Assembly: GCA_018663505.1 (NCBI GenBank)
Contig: JABJQG010000025.1
Coordinates: forward strand, 1 to 64,000
Length of the DNA: 64,000 nt
DNA from: Pseudobdellovibrionaceae bacterium
GTDB lineage: Bacteria > Bdellovibrionota > Bdellovibrionia > Bdellovibrionales > UBA1609
Reading direction: 5' to 3'
Below are positions 1 to 9,413 of the stretch, in pieces (positions within the stretch are counted from its first letter, which is position 1; each line of letters begins with the position of its first letter). The notes under the pieces were generated by a model. The model worked only from the letters and a program-made list of their open reading frames with translations. It made no database searches and had not been told where the DNA came from. The position numbers and the translations under genes are program-made.

Positions 1-32
1 GCAACAAAAACATAACTTGTTAATTTTATTAG

Positions 33-109
33 ACTCTTTAAAACACGAAGTGCCCTGAAAGGGCGAGTGCAGGAGCACGAGTTTTAAAGAGTTAGAGCCA
101 CGATGGCTC
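33..109 (+). ncRNA. 77-nt structured repeat element, copy 1
   Basis: The 77 nt are identical to 54085-54161 and differ at 6 positions from the minus-strand copy at 48039-48115. They can fold as a 12-bp closing stem (33-44 with 81-92), two inner hairpins (GCCCT-gaa-AGGGC at 52-64; GTGC-agga-GCAC at 67-78), then a separate hairpin GAGCC-acgat-GGCTC (95-109). About 30 nt upstream is also similar to copy 2 and contains a TATTAG/TATAAG-like hexamer just before the stem, so transcription could start at the stem. It lies 218 nt before the lipoprotein gene at 327. Cis-regulatory leader, independent small RNA or mobile repeat are all possible; it matches no riboswitch class I know. Confidence 0.55.
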
Positions 110-326
110 ACTGTTCGTTTGAAGTGCCTAACTCCAAAGTATCCACGTCTCCCACAAAAAAGATAAAGACCTTTAAAACTGGATAATCCAATTACATTTG
201 ATTAAAATATTTGCAATGTATACCTAGAAATCTGAATAGTTTTAAGAAAATATACGGCTTAAATATTGCATAATTCTTAATGAGTTGATCTAATTTTATT
301 TAGAAAATGATATTTGGGGGTGGTGA

Positions 327-2876
327 ATGAAAAATGGATTCTATTTATTAAGTGTGTTCGCACTAGTTATGCTTTTTCAAAACTGTGGGGGACAATTTAG
401 CAGTAACGAGACTGCACCAACGAACAATGATCATAACAGCCCTCAAAATCAAAATGTTTTAGATCCAGGTATCATCCAAGGTACAATTTCATCTATTTAT
501 AATGCTCTAAATAATACCCTTCATGCACAGACCATTGAGCCGCTAGCCTGTGACTCCACATGTGAGTCTAACCATTGCGTAAATTTGTATGTTAAAAACG
601 ACAAAATCCAAGAGTTTGAGTTATTTTGCTCAACTAACCTAGAGGAGTCTCATCCAGGAAATATAGAGAAAACATATAAGTTCCAAATAAAGGGTATATC
701 TCGTTTAAAAGGAAAAGTAATTGAAATAAGTTCTGACCTTCCTGAAACTATAGGGGTAAATGGAGGACAACGTCGCACGCGGCAATTCATTCAGCATTTA
801 GAAACCGCTACCACCTTTATGAGTTTTGACATAAATCTTGAAACTACGATTCCAGTGGAATTTGTTAAAAATGAGTTCAAAAAAAATAAGCCGAACAACG
901 AATCTTTAAACTCTTTAAAAGAACAATTTTCACAAATAAATGTAAGTAACTACCTCAAAAGTAAAAACATATTAAAAGGTCAGGGTAACAATCAGATTAG
1001 TTTTAATGCTTTTTATGACCATCGTAATCAAGATCTATTAAAACAATTTTTTACAAATATTGAAATCATAGCAAAAAACTTAAAACAAGCCACTGCCAAG
1101 CCTGATGACCCAGCTCCTCAAGTGTTACTAGATATGGGAAATCAATTTTTAAGTCGGTTTGATTCTGACGAAGATGCTATAACTAATGATATGGACTGCA
1201 GTCCCTTTGATAGCAATGCGTGGCAGTTACAAAACTTTTATATCAAAGAACCTAATTTGGACTGTGGTCTCACCGAACAAAGCTTTTGTGTTGGTGACAG
1301 AGATTCTTACTTGAACACCAGCTCTTTAGTTACAGAGGCTATTTGTACAGACAAAGAACTTTTAGCTAGTTGCTTTGGACATGAAAGAGATGTGATTACT
1401 GGATCTTCAACACCAAAACGGTATCTACATAGTGAAAATATGTATAGTTATATGTATAAACAAGGTGCCTACACCGCAAGTGAGCCATTGGTTTACAATA
1501 CAACAACCCACACCTGTAATGACGGTCAATGGGAAATAACACAAGAGCCCACCGTTGCAGAAAACTATAACTATCTAACATATACAAGACTACGCGATAA
1601 TCATTTAATACCTTTGTATTATAAAAACAATTTAGGCTCATACATTAGTCTTTTTAGAAACACTTATGTTTACAACCCGAGGTATTTTTTTTCAAGTTAT
1701 TATCCAGACTTAAACAGCCCTTCTGTTTTGACAGTTATCGATATAGAAACTCTAAATATTGAGTATGAATTTGGGGTTAGAGACGATCTTGGTCGCAGTT
1801 TAGGTGAAAAAGGAAATAAGTATTACTATCTAAAAATGGATGAACTTACGGCAGCTAAGGAAATTGAAGGTAGAAGCCAATATAAATATAATGTTGTCCA
1901 ATATGATGTGGAGTTGAAAACAAAAACTGTGCTCACTTCAATTTGGGCAGATCACAAAAGTAATTTATCAGGAATTCAATCTTTTGTTTCAGATGAAGGA
2001 TTAATTCTAAAATATAGCGCGCTTGATTCCTACCAAAACGCAACAAGGAGCTATCTTTATAAAAGGGTTTGGTTAAGCTTTCTTAAAAGTAACTCTTATT
2101 CGGCTAACCCCTTTGACTTAGGTGAAGTAAATTCTGAACGAGTCATATCTATTGAGGGATTAAAAAACGGAATCGTTTATTTTAATAGATCTACAGCGAT
2201 GGGGTATTATAGTTTTTATCTTCTTCATGCTTTTGATTTAAACAAAAACATATACCTTAAACTTTTTGATGTTCCTGTGGCCACTCCAACAAACATGACG
2301 CCACAAGAGCTAACAGTTCATCAAAATAAAAATTTGTGGAAAGTATTCTTTTTAGGTAACAAGGTGCTTGTGCTCACAAAGAACACTTATGATTATAAAT
2401 TTTTTCTTCATACTTTTGATCCTTCGACTATTTCTAGTGGGAATCATAATTACCTAGCTAAATATGAAATGGAAATTAAAAACTGGGACTATATTAAACA
2501 ATTAGATGATAGCGAAGTGATATACACAGTAAGAGATAGTAAAAGTCTAAATAAAATAGTATATAATAATTCTGGTGCCTTAGACGTTTCAAATATTCTC
2601 ACTAGCGATAGAGTTTTAGGGCTTAGAATGATTGCTAAGTTGAATAATAAGTATATTTTTTCTGGAAAGGTTTGTAGTGACTTAGCTTGCAACACATTTG
2701 TAAAAAAATTAATGAGTTATGATTCCATAGAAAAAAAGTTCAAGATTGTTACAAACCTTAATCCCGAAAATGAAGATGATTTCTTTGACAATATTTGGGT
2801 TTTGAATGGACAGGCTTATGTAAAATCAAGTTACCCTTTCTTGCATACATATAAAATTTCCCCAGAAGCGCTATGA
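327..2876 (+). CDS. Large exported lipoprotein, function unknown
   Basis: 849 residues. ATG 327 follows a GGGGGTGG purine run. The N-terminus is a short hydrophobic signal ending LFQNC-GG, with Cys20 as the likely lipidated residue; Gln-Asn before the Cys is not the classical lipobox but recurs in two other proteins here (33932 and 47742). Residues 279-295 form an Asp-rich loop (DSDEDAITNDMDCSPFD) like a thrombospondin type-3/EF-hand calcium site. The remainder (about 300-849) is rich in Tyr, Asn and short beta-prone segments such as repeated Y-K-x-x-L patterns, consistent with a beta-propeller-like fold, but no named family was recognised. It stands alone, preceded by a copy of the 77-nt element and followed by a REP palindrome, and is probably surface or periplasmic. 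Confidence 0.85.
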   Translation: MKNGFYLLSVFALVMLFQNCGGQFSSNETAPTNNDHNSPQNQNVLDPGIIQGTISSIYNALNNTLHAQTIEPLACDSTCESNHCVNLYVKNDKIQEFELFCSTNLEESHPGNIEKTYKFQIKGISRLKGKVIEISSDLPETIGVNGGQRRTRQFIQHLETATTFMSFDINLETTIPVEFVKNEFKKNKPNNESLNSLKEQFSQINVSNYLKSKNILKGQGNNQISFNAFYDHRNQDLLKQFFTNIEIIAKNLKQATAKPDDPAPQVLLDMGNQFLSRFDSDEDAITNDMDCSPFDSNAWQLQNFYIKEPNLDCGLTEQSFCVGDRDSYLNTSSLVTEAICTDKELLASCFGHERDVITGSSTPKRYLHSENMYSYMYKQGAYTASEPLVYNTTTHTCNDGQWEITQEPTVAENYNYLTYTRLRDNHLIPLYYKNNLGSYISLFRNTYVYNPRYFFSSYYPDLNSPSVLTVIDIETLNIEYEFGVRDDLGRSLGEKGNKYYYLKMDELTAAKEIEGRSQYKYNVVQYDVELKTKTVLTSIWADHKSNLSGIQSFVSDEGLILKYSALDSYQNATRSYLYKRVWLSFLKSNSYSANPFDLGEVNSERVISIEGLKNGIVYFNRSTAMGYYSFYLLHAFDLNKNIYLKLFDVPVATPTNMTPQELTVHQNKNLWKVFFLGNKVLVLTKNTYDYKFFLHTFDPSTISSGNHNYLAKYEMEIKNWDYIKQLDDSEVIYTVRDSKSLNKIVYNNSGALDVSNILTSDRVLGLRMIAKLNNKYIFSGKVCSDLACNTFVKKLMSYDSIEKKFKIVTNLNPENEDDFFDNIWVLNGQAYVKSSYPFLHTYKISPEAL

Positions 2877-2888
2877 GAGTGAGAGCTT

Positions 2889-2939
2889 GGTGTCAGCTTA
2901 CTTATGAGACACAGTGAGTCCCATAAGTCAGCTGGCACC
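2889..2939. repeat. REP-like palindrome R1
   Basis: Imperfect inverted repeat of the GGTGCCAGC...GCTGGCACC family. It is nested in a second inverted repeat, AGCTTGGTGT (2884-2893) with ACACCAAGCT (2956-2965), which reaches into the stop codon of the minus-strand gene at 2964. It lies between convergent genes, so it could act as a bidirectional terminator. A degenerate half-site lies at 4038-4050. Confidence 0.8.
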
Positions 2940-2963
2940 TTGAGTTCTCACCTTAACACCAAG

Positions 2964-4004
2964 CTATTCTTGACCAAACACAACATCGTCAATACCTAGA
3001 ATCATAGATTGAAAGTTAAAAGCATTCCTTGAGTTTTTTCCGTATAGTGTTGTATTTGGCACCCATTTTCCGCTAGGCTCTTTCACCAGTTTTGTGGGGC
3101 TGGGACGAGATCTTTGAAAGCTATGACTATACGACCAACCAGAGAAATCCCCAGGAGCATATCCAATGTCCATGAAATAAGCCCACCAGCTTGTACTATA
3201 AGCTTTGGGATAACCTTCTTCTTGTGATGGTTTTCCATGGTTCAAGCTTAATATCGGCATATTATTTTTTACTACTTTTGGGCCGTTATGTTCTATCAGG
3301 GCACCTATAACCTCTCCATTAAAACCAATACTTTTCGCCACAGTATTAATAACTTCGACCATAGTTCCATTATAACCAGTATCAACAACCAAAACTTTAT
3401 CAACTCCTTCAAAAACTTTATGTTGTCGAATATATTCGGTGATAATGGCCTCATTTTTTCTATTTTGCTTTTTACTCATTGAATAATCAGTGAGAGTTAA
3501 TTCCTTAGGAATTTTACCAATACCGGTTTGCATGGGCTGACTAAATATGGCAGTTTTTGGGTCATATGACATAGCTTCCCAGGGGCGAACTACCTTAGTC
3601 GTTAAATATTGCTCAATAAACTTAATGTTAGTTAGGCCTTCTCTTTCAGCAACAGCCCTCAGATAATAACCAAGGTACTCTGCCCCTCCCATTGCAATGA
3701 CAATATTTACTTTTTCTCTTGGATTAATAGCTGAAAATACGAGCTCAACAAATTTTTCACCCCATTGATTTGAAAATAATTTAGAATTTTGGTAGTAACC
3801 GTTCTTTGCATCTTCCCTAATACTCTTTTTTTTTAAATTTGAAAGAGTAATGCTTTGTTTTGTATTTCTGAATACTTGATTAGAGTTTTTCTGTAAACCT
3901 GAGAACAACTCATAACAGGTTGTAGCCAAAATTGGTTGACATATGAATACAATATAGACGGTGAGGCTCTTGCAGAGTCCTCTCCAAAAAAATAACAGTT
4001 TCAT
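2964..4004 (-). CDS. Exported protein of unknown function
   Basis: 346 residues. The N-terminus (about 1-27) looks like a signal peptide (hydrophobic VYIVFICQPILA then TT), so export is likely. The body has an alpha/beta appearance: a strand-turn VNIVIAMGGAEYLG near residue 100 and a second strand with VLVVDTGYNGT near residue 205. The latter resembles phosphate-binding loops of Rossmann-like or phosphoribosyltransferase-like folds, but I could not assign a family. The C-terminal third is rich in Ser, Trp and Pro. No clear Shine-Dalgarno precedes ATG 4004. Convergent with the lipoprotein gene at 327. Confidence 0.7.
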   Translation of the reverse strand: MKLLFFWRGLCKSLTVYIVFICQPILATTCYELFSGLQKNSNQVFRNTKQSITLSNLKKKSIREDAKNGYYQNSKLFSNQWGEKFVELVFSAINPREKVNIVIAMGGAEYLGYYLRAVAEREGLTNIKFIEQYLTTKVVRPWEAMSYDPKTAIFSQPMQTGIGKIPKELTLTDYSMSKKQNRKNEAIITEYIRQHKVFEGVDKVLVVDTGYNGTMVEVINTVAKSIGFNGEVIGALIEHNGPKVVKNNMPILSLNHGKPSQEEGYPKAYSTSWWAYFMDIGYAPGDFSGWSYSHSFQRSRPSPTKLVKEPSGKWVPNTTLYGKNSRNAFNFQSMILGIDDVVFGQE

Positions 4005-4182
4005 ATTGGTTTATATTTCAAAAAATAGGCCAAGAAGAGCTGACACCAAGTGCTTTCGCCGCTGTCTATATACTATACGATTTGGAGGTTTTTTTACTTC
4101 TTTTCAATTCATCATAATTTTTCAATTTTTTAAAATAACCATGGTATTATTGCTGCATTACTGAATTGTTTGGGTGCTTAAA

Positions 4183-4198
4183 CGGAGAATAATCTCCG
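4183..4198 (+). promoter_or_regulatory. Small leader hairpin before the 4241 lipoprotein gene
   Basis: CGGAGA-ataa-TCTCCG is a perfect 6-bp stem with a 4-nt loop, 43 nt before ATG 4241 and followed by GAGGG. It could be a 5' leader stem or mRNA-stabilising hairpin. No known riboswitch consensus was recognised. Confidence 0.35.
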
Positions 4199-4240
4199 AG
4201 GGATTCCGGACGTTACCAACAAATGTTTAAGAGGAAAATC

Positions 4241-5800
4241 ATGAAGAAATTTGTTGCAACACTACCCATTATATTACTAGCTGTCTTTACTTTAATTCTA
4301 AACGCATGCTCAATCAGTAGCTCGCCTCCCGCCTCAGTAATAACTCAGGTGAATCCAGATAACGAAAAAAAGATTCAAGAAGTACAAAAAAGCCTACAAG
4401 CCTACTCCATTGTGTATGAAAAAGGCTATAAATCATTTAGTCGTGGAGACAAAATTTTAACTAACCCCTGTGACCAAAAATTGAGAAAAACACTTAAAAA
4501 TTCAACTTTGATTATCAGGAAAATTAAATCAACTTTAGATCCCGAGAAAAAACTTTACCGTGATGCTGCATTAGTATTTTACCGAAAAACAAATAATATG
4601 AAAAAAAGTTTAGAAGAAATCATAGAACCTTTGAATCAATTTTGCTCTAATGAACAAGCAAGTGTTCAGGCATGTTTTAAAAAAAGGAACAATAAGTCAT
4701 CCATGTTCTCTATTGTATTGTGGGTCAATCGCCGCGTAGCTGGGTATGGGCAGCTTCATTCCCTTCTACTGCCTAGTGCATCGGACTCAATTGCTATTAC
4801 TACTAGCACTTCTGACGAGGATGAAAAGCTGGACTTCAGAAGTATCGACACAGATACAGGTACGCAGGCACATGGCACATCTTTTAGTAATTTAGTTAAA
4901 ATTTCCAAGGAAAGTGAATTACTTGAAATATCAAATTGCTTGCAAAAAACGAATAGCAAATCTTCGATTCTGAAGAACATAAAATTAACAGTCAAAAATA
5001 GTTTAACAAGAGCCACAAAACACTGTGACGAACTTTTAGACATTCGAAAATTAGGTCAGTTTTGCATTCCTTACCCACAGGCTAAAAACCGGAAGTTCTC
5101 AATATTAAAACAGCCAGTGTTTCACGAATACTATGAAGGCTTATCAAAAGTTGATTTGATTTTAGACGAAATTATTTCTCAGTTGAGTGAAAGTGAAAGT
5201 GCATATGATAGATTTATATCTCAAAGTAAGCCACTTGATCCGAGTGATCCTTTAAACTTCTTAGATCACAATGAGGGCGAATCCGAGACTGAAAGAGTAG
5301 CCCGTTTAAGGTCTATTCACGGGGATGTAGTTCAAAAATCCCTGGAAAAAATAAAAATACAAATTAAGCAAATTGAATATATTTTTGTGGATTACCATAG
5401 CTTATTCAAAAATACTTTTTTCCCAACTGATTTTAAAACAAGTTTAATTCCTAATATTGGAAGCATTTATAGGGATGAAACATCACAACGACTTATGAGC
5501 CTATCAAATGGCAAAACTGATAGCAGCGTTCCCCCTGATCAAGAGGATAAAAGACGCCTCACTTTTAGTTTGTTATTTCAACTACATAATAAGCTAGACC
5601 GTCTTCAAAATGTTTCATATTTAACAAAGATAGATAATTATATAGATACATTTAATCTTGATCAATTAAGCTTAAACAAATCCACTGAAATACTTGAAAC
5701 GACTTTGTTAGCACTGAAGGCTGGAGAAAGAGGAAAAGAGATTCTAAGCACTTCTGATGATTATGATGAGATCCTAGATAAGCTGCTTATTCGACCTTAG
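4241..5800 (+). CDS. Putative lipoprotein with long helical body
   Basis: 519 residues from ATG 4241. This start is preferred over ATG 4223 because AAGAGGA lies about 6 nt before it and because it leaves a compact signal peptide ending ILNAC (Cys23, canonical lipobox). The body is charged and mostly helical, with runs of Lys/Glu and Leu spacing that suggest bundles or coiled coils, and several Cys (CDQK, FCSNEQ, SCxQK-type sites) that may form disulfides. No family recognised. The stop codon lies inside palindrome R2, shared with the convergent gene at 5868. Location is probably the periplasmic face of a membrane. Confidence 0.8.
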   Translation: MKKFVATLPIILLAVFTLILNACSISSSPPASVITQVNPDNEKKIQEVQKSLQAYSIVYEKGYKSFSRGDKILTNPCDQKLRKTLKNSTLIIRKIKSTLDPEKKLYRDAALVFYRKTNNMKKSLEEIIEPLNQFCSNEQASVQACFKKRNNKSSMFSIVLWVNRRVAGYGQLHSLLLPSASDSIAITTSTSDEDEKLDFRSIDTDTGTQAHGTSFSNLVKISKESELLEISNCLQKTNSKSSILKNIKLTVKNSLTRATKHCDELLDIRKLGQFCIPYPQAKNRKFSILKQPVFHEYYEGLSKVDLILDEIISQLSESESAYDRFISQSKPLDPSDPLNFLDHNEGESETERVARLRSIHGDVVQKSLEKIKIQIKQIEYIFVDYHSLFKNTFFPTDFKTSLIPNIGSIYRDETSQRLMSLSNGKTDSSVPPDQEDKRRLTFSLLFQLHNKLDRLQNVSYLTKIDNYIDTFNLDQLSLNKSTEILETTLLALKAGERGKEILSTSDDYDEILDKLLIRP

Positions 5801-5869
5801 GAACTCTTGGTGCCAGCTTACTTATGGGACTCACTGCGTCCCATAAGTAAGCTGGCACCAAGAGTTCCT
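5799..5869. repeat. REP-like palindrome R2 with extended perfect stem; likely bidirectional terminator
   Basis: Core 5809-5859 (GGTGCCAGC...GCTGGCACC) is extended by AGGAACTCTT/AAGAGTTCCT to a stem of more than 30 bp around a 7-nt loop. It overlaps the stop codons of both convergent genes (4241-5800 and 5868-6305), so it must form at the 3' end of both transcripts. Confidence 0.85.
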
Positions 5870-6305
5870 ATGACTTCATCAAACTGATTTTCACAGTATT
5901 ATGGCAATGAGTACAAAGGTCCGCTAGGGGCCATTCCACTTTTGATTTTTCGATAGGTAAATTTTCTCCACACTTGGGGCAGGTTCCAAAACCACCAAGT
6001 ACTAACTTTTCTCGTTTAAGATTTATATAAAAAGCGATGGGTCCGGCTAGGACAAAGGCTGGAACTAAAACAAAATGTAGAATGGGAATAAAAACACAGA
6101 TCACAGCTAAGGCCCAATAGATAGATCCCCACTTTACAGCTTGAGCTAAGCGTTCGGATTTGTTCCATTGTTGAATGAAAATTTCCCCTTGAGATATATT
6201 TCCTGAGGATCCTAAAATTTCAACGGCTGTTTTTTTACCTAGTGTTTGCCATTTTTTGAGCTTTTCAGGAGGGACAATGGAATTTAATGTTTCATCTTTT
6301 TTCAT
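5868..6305 (-). CDS. Small membrane protein with C-terminal zinc ribbon
   Basis: 145 residues. Residues 58-93 carry two hydrophobic segments (WALAVICVFIPILHFVL and PAFVLAGPIAFYI) separated by a short turn. The C-terminus has CPKC (about 113-116) and CTHC (about 132-135), a zinc-ribbon pair; the chance CTHCH is not a haem site because the chain is cytosolic-type and lacks a signal peptide. SD AAGGAAC lies 7 nt before ATG 6305. It is last in the mreC-mreD-mrdA-rodA operon, 58 nt after rodA, so it may be co-expressed with elongation genes. Function unknown. Confidence 0.75.
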   Translation of the reverse strand: MKKDETLNSIVPPEKLKKWQTLGKKTAVEILGSSGNISQGEIFIQQWNKSERLAQAVKWGSIYWALAVICVFIPILHFVLVPAFVLAGPIAFYINLKREKLVLGGFGTCPKCGENLPIEKSKVEWPLADLCTHCHNTVKISLMKS

Positions 6306-6363
6306 TTATAAAGTTCCTTATAAATACAGGGCACACAGGGGTGATTGAATGCTTCTATGCTTA

Positions 6364-7497
6364 TCAAAATAAATACCTGCGATAAGCCACCGAGGAACAC
6401 AAACCCAGTCCAAACATAGTAGATAGTAGACTCGAGCCCCCATAAGAAAGTAGAGGCAGAGGTACGCCCACAATGGGCAGCAGTCCAATAACCATACCTA
6501 TGTTTACGAACACATGCCAAAATAAGTAGGACATGACCCCCACAATAACCAGGGCCCCATAACGGTCCTTGGCTTGAGTGGCATTTTTTAAACCCATAAA
6601 AAATAAAATGATAAATAGAACAAAAGTAGTGATGGAACCAATAAAACCATGCTCTTCACTGAGTACACTAAAAATAAAATCTGTGTGTCGTTCAGGAAGA
6701 AACTCTAATTGAGACTGAGTACCTTTGAGAAAGCCTTTGCCTAGTAACTTGCCAGAACCCACCGCAATCTTTGATTGAATGGAATTGTAACCTGTGCCCC
6801 TAGGGTCCCGACCTGGATCTAAAAAGGTGAGCACTCGATTTTTTTGATACTCTTTCATACCGAAATTCCAAACAATGGGAGAGGCTATAAGAGCTGCTAG
6901 AATTGCCGAAATTAATATGGATCGTTTTATTCCAATAAAAATAATCATGGAGCTTGCAATGGCTACAAGTAAAAGTCCAGTTCCTAAATCGGGCTGCTTT
7001 ACAGTTAAAACAAAGGGGATAGCCGTTATTATTGCGGGATATAGCATGTCCTTTAGGCCTAATTCCCTCAGGTTTTTCTTATTGGCAAATATATGAGCTA
7101 AAACTAATATAATTGCCAGTTTCATGGTCTCTGAAGGTTGGTAACGAAAAAAGCCAAGGTCCAACCACCTTTGGGCACCATAGAATTTTTTGCCCACAAA
7201 CATCACTGCAAGCATGGCAGCAATATTTGCCCCATAAAACACATAGGAAAGTCTGCGTATAATATTATAGTCAATAAGAGTGGTGACAAAATATACGGTC
7301 CAACCAGCAATTAACCAAAATATTTGTTGAGAAAACAGCCGGGATGTATGGGTAACATTGACCCCATGAGTAGCACTGTAAAGATTAATAAGTCCAATTA
7401 CGTTTAAGGAAAAAATAAGTAGAGCTAAATTAATATCAAATCTTTTAAAAAAAGTTCTTTCTTGAACTTGCATGCTGCCTAATGCTGATCTTCTCAC
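6364..7497 (-). CDS. rodA: Rod-shape SEDS glycosyltransferase RodA (MrdB)
   Basis: 377 residues, a normal RodA length. It polymerises lipid II into glycan strands in the inner membrane together with PBP2 during cell elongation. About ten hydrophobic segments are visible. Family signatures are PDLGTGLLL, the long FLPERHTDFIFSVLSEEHGF segment characteristic of RodA, and PLLSYGGSSLLS near the C-terminus. The GTG start at 7497 overlaps the mrdA stop (GTGA), with GAAGGC just upstream; an internal ATG at 7473 is an alternative. The tight overlap indicates translational coupling to its cognate transpeptidase. Confidence 0.97.
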   Translation of the reverse strand: MRRSALGSMQVQERTFFKRFDINLALLIFSLNVIGLINLYSATHGVNVTHTSRLFSQQIFWLIAGWTVYFVTTLIDYNIIRRLSYVFYGANIAAMLAVMFVGKKFYGAQRWLDLGFFRYQPSETMKLAIILVLAHIFANKKNLRELGLKDMLYPAIITAIPFVLTVKQPDLGTGLLLVAIASSMIIFIGIKRSILISAILAALIASPIVWNFGMKEYQKNRVLTFLDPGRDPRGTGYNSIQSKIAVGSGKLLGKGFLKGTQSQLEFLPERHTDFIFSVLSEEHGFIGSITTFVLFIILFFMGLKNATQAKDRYGALVIVGVMSYLFWHVFVNIGMVIGLLPIVGVPLPLLSYGGSSLLSTMFGLGLCSSVAYRRYLF

Positions 7498-9413
7498 TTT
7501 TTAGCCTTCTGTTTTAGTAATTCAGGATGGTATTTCTCCATGAAAGCCTTGATCACATCACGCACAATAGGTGCGCCACCAGTGGACCCATGACAAGCGT
7601 GTTCTGCCAAGATAGCCACCGAGATCAGAGGTTTTTCTGCTGGGGCAAAACCCACAAACCAACCATGATGACGGCTTTTAAAAGGTTTGTCTTCACACTT
7701 ATCGTAAATTTGATCCGCCGAAAATGACTGAGTTTGCACAGTTCCTGTTTTTCCAGCTATTTCAACACCGGGGATTTTCCACCACTTAGCCGTACCTCGG
7801 CTACCGTTAGCCACAAGCCACATACCTTTTTTAACGGTTTTAAAATTTTCTTTATCTATATGAAAATTTAGTTCGGGGTCAGAGATATCACGTACTAGGC
7901 TAGGTTTAAATTCTTGCACAATATTATTTTCAGTATCAATTATTTTTTTAACGAGGAAGGGTTTATAAAGCAGCCCCTCTAAACCGATGGCATTATAGGC
8001 CATGGCCATTTGTAAGGGCGTTGTTAAAACAAACCCCTGCCCAATAGCGCTACTGAGATTTTCCCCAGCCTGCCAGGGTTCACCAAAGCGTTTTAGCTTC
8101 CATTCCTTGGTGGGCATATTTCCAGGAACTTCGTTGTAAAATTTTATTTTTGTTTTTGCCCCAATACCAAAGTTTTTAATATAACCTGACATTTTATCTA
8201 TGCCCAGTTGAATGCCCATTTTATAGAAAAAAACATTACTGGATCTTTCTATGGCTTGCAAAACTGTGATTTTTCCGTGCCCTCCACGGTTGTGATCATG
8301 ATAAGGGCGTCTGCCGAAACGAATCATTCCTGGTGAATGAATGACGGTCTCTTCCTTAATAATACCCTCTTGTAAGGCGGCCAATGCAACATAGGGCTTA
8401 AATGTAGATCCTGGGGAATAGTGATCTTGAATCACTTTATTTCTTAAGGGTTTAAAGGGGTCATTTAGGTACTTGTTCCAAATTTTATTGGAGATGCGTT
8501 TCGAGAATTCATTGGGATCATAGGAGGGGCTGTTTACCCAGGCCAAAATTTCTCCGTTGGCTTTAATAGCAACCAATGCGCCAATGCGTGGTCCTATTTT
8601 ATCTTCTCGGTTCATGGCATTGTAAGCAGCATTTTGAATATCTTTATCTATTGTTAATACTAGGTTTAAACCAGCCTTAGAGGGGAGGGGCTCAAAACCT
8701 AGTAGACTTTTTCGGCCTCGTGCATCCACTTCGGCAAAAGAGAGTCCTTTTTTACCACGTAAGTTAGACTCCCAGTATTGCTCTAAACCACTTTTGCCAA
8801 TGATATCGCCCTGTTCAAAATGATGTGAGCTAATACTTTTTTTGTTAAACTTTCTCATTTGTCGCTTGGAGATTTCACCGACATAACCAAAAAGCTGCGC
8901 TCCGTTTTCAGCAAGAGGGTAGTTGCGAATGATAGTTTCTTTAATTTCTAAGCCTGGATAATAAATATGTAGTTTTTTTAACCGAACTACTTCATCTAAC
9001 GATACATTACTTTTAATAATGGCAGGTCTAAATGGTCCATTTTTTCGTTTATGAGTTTTGTAGAGTTGTGAAATCTTACTAGTGGGAATTTCTAATATGG
9101 GTGATATAGCAGATATTAATACATCAATGTCTTTTACATTCTGCGGGGTAATGGTGACATCGAAGCCTAGTAAATTATCAACTAATACTTCGCCATTGCG
9201 GTCCAGTAGAAGTCCTCTTGGGGCCTCGATATTGTTTTCTTTTAATCTATTTTTATCGGAATAGTTTCTAAGCTCTGTACCCTTAATGATTTGTAAGTAC
9301 CATAACCGCCCAGAAACAATAAATGCTGTGAGCAAAATAAATATATGCAGTTTTCGGTAATTTGGTTCAAAGGATTTTGTGTCTTCATGGGAATTAAATA
9401 GACTTTGACTCAT
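7494..9413 (-). CDS. mrdA: Penicillin-binding protein 2, peptidoglycan D,D-transpeptidase
   Basis: 639 residues, typical for PBP2. It cross-links peptidoglycan during elongation and pairs with RodA. There is one N-terminal transmembrane helix (about 24-43), then the PBP dimerisation/pedestal domain, then the transpeptidase domain with all three active-site motifs: S336-T-F-K339 (nucleophile and base), S391-S-N393 and K555-T-G557. The start ATG 9413 overlaps the mreD stop by ATGA and the 3' end overlaps rodA, so mreD-mrdA-rodA are coupled. No truncation or missing catalytic residue seen. Confidence 0.97.
   Translation of the reverse strand: MSQSLFNSHEDTKSFEPNYRKLHIFILLTAFIVSGRLWYLQIIKGTELRNYSDKNRLKENNIEAPRGLLLDRNGEVLVDNLLGFDVTITPQNVKDIDVLISAISPILEIPTSKISQLYKTHKRKNGPFRPAIIKSNVSLDEVVRLKKLHIYYPGLEIKETIIRNYPLAENGAQLFGYVGEISKRQMRKFNKKSISSHHFEQGDIIGKSGLEQYWESNLRGKKGLSFAEVDARGRKSLLGFEPLPSKAGLNLVLTIDKDIQNAAYNAMNREDKIGPRIGALVAIKANGEILAWVNSPSYDPNEFSKRISNKIWNKYLNDPFKPLRNKVIQDHYSPGSTFKPYVALAALQEGIIKEETVIHSPGMIRFGRRPYHDHNRGGHGKITVLQAIERSSNVFFYKMGIQLGIDKMSGYIKNFGIGAKTKIKFYNEVPGNMPTKEWKLKRFGEPWQAGENLSSAIGQGFVLTTPLQMAMAYNAIGLEGLLYKPFLVKKIIDTENNIVQEFKPSLVRDISDPELNFHIDKENFKTVKKGMWLVANGSRGTAKWWKIPGVEIAGKTGTVQTQSFSADQIYDKCEDKPFKSRHHGWFVGFAPAEKPLISVAILAEHACHGSTGGAPIVRDVIKAFMEKYHPELLKQKAKK

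Noticed and set aside
33-109. tRNA or tmRNA-like gene (77 nt, several stems)
   Set aside because: The length fits, but there is no 7-bp acceptor closing next to the 3' end, no T-psi-C loop sequence and no anticodon arm; the 12-bp closing stem encloses only two hairpins.
33-109. Cyclic di-GMP riboswitch, because PilZ and c-di-GMP biology are expected in this lineage
   Set aside because: The conserved GEMM core sequences are absent and the stem layout differs.
5868-6305. C-type cytochrome, because CTHCH is present
   Set aside because: No signal peptide, and a CPKC knuckle is present at zinc-ribbon spacing.
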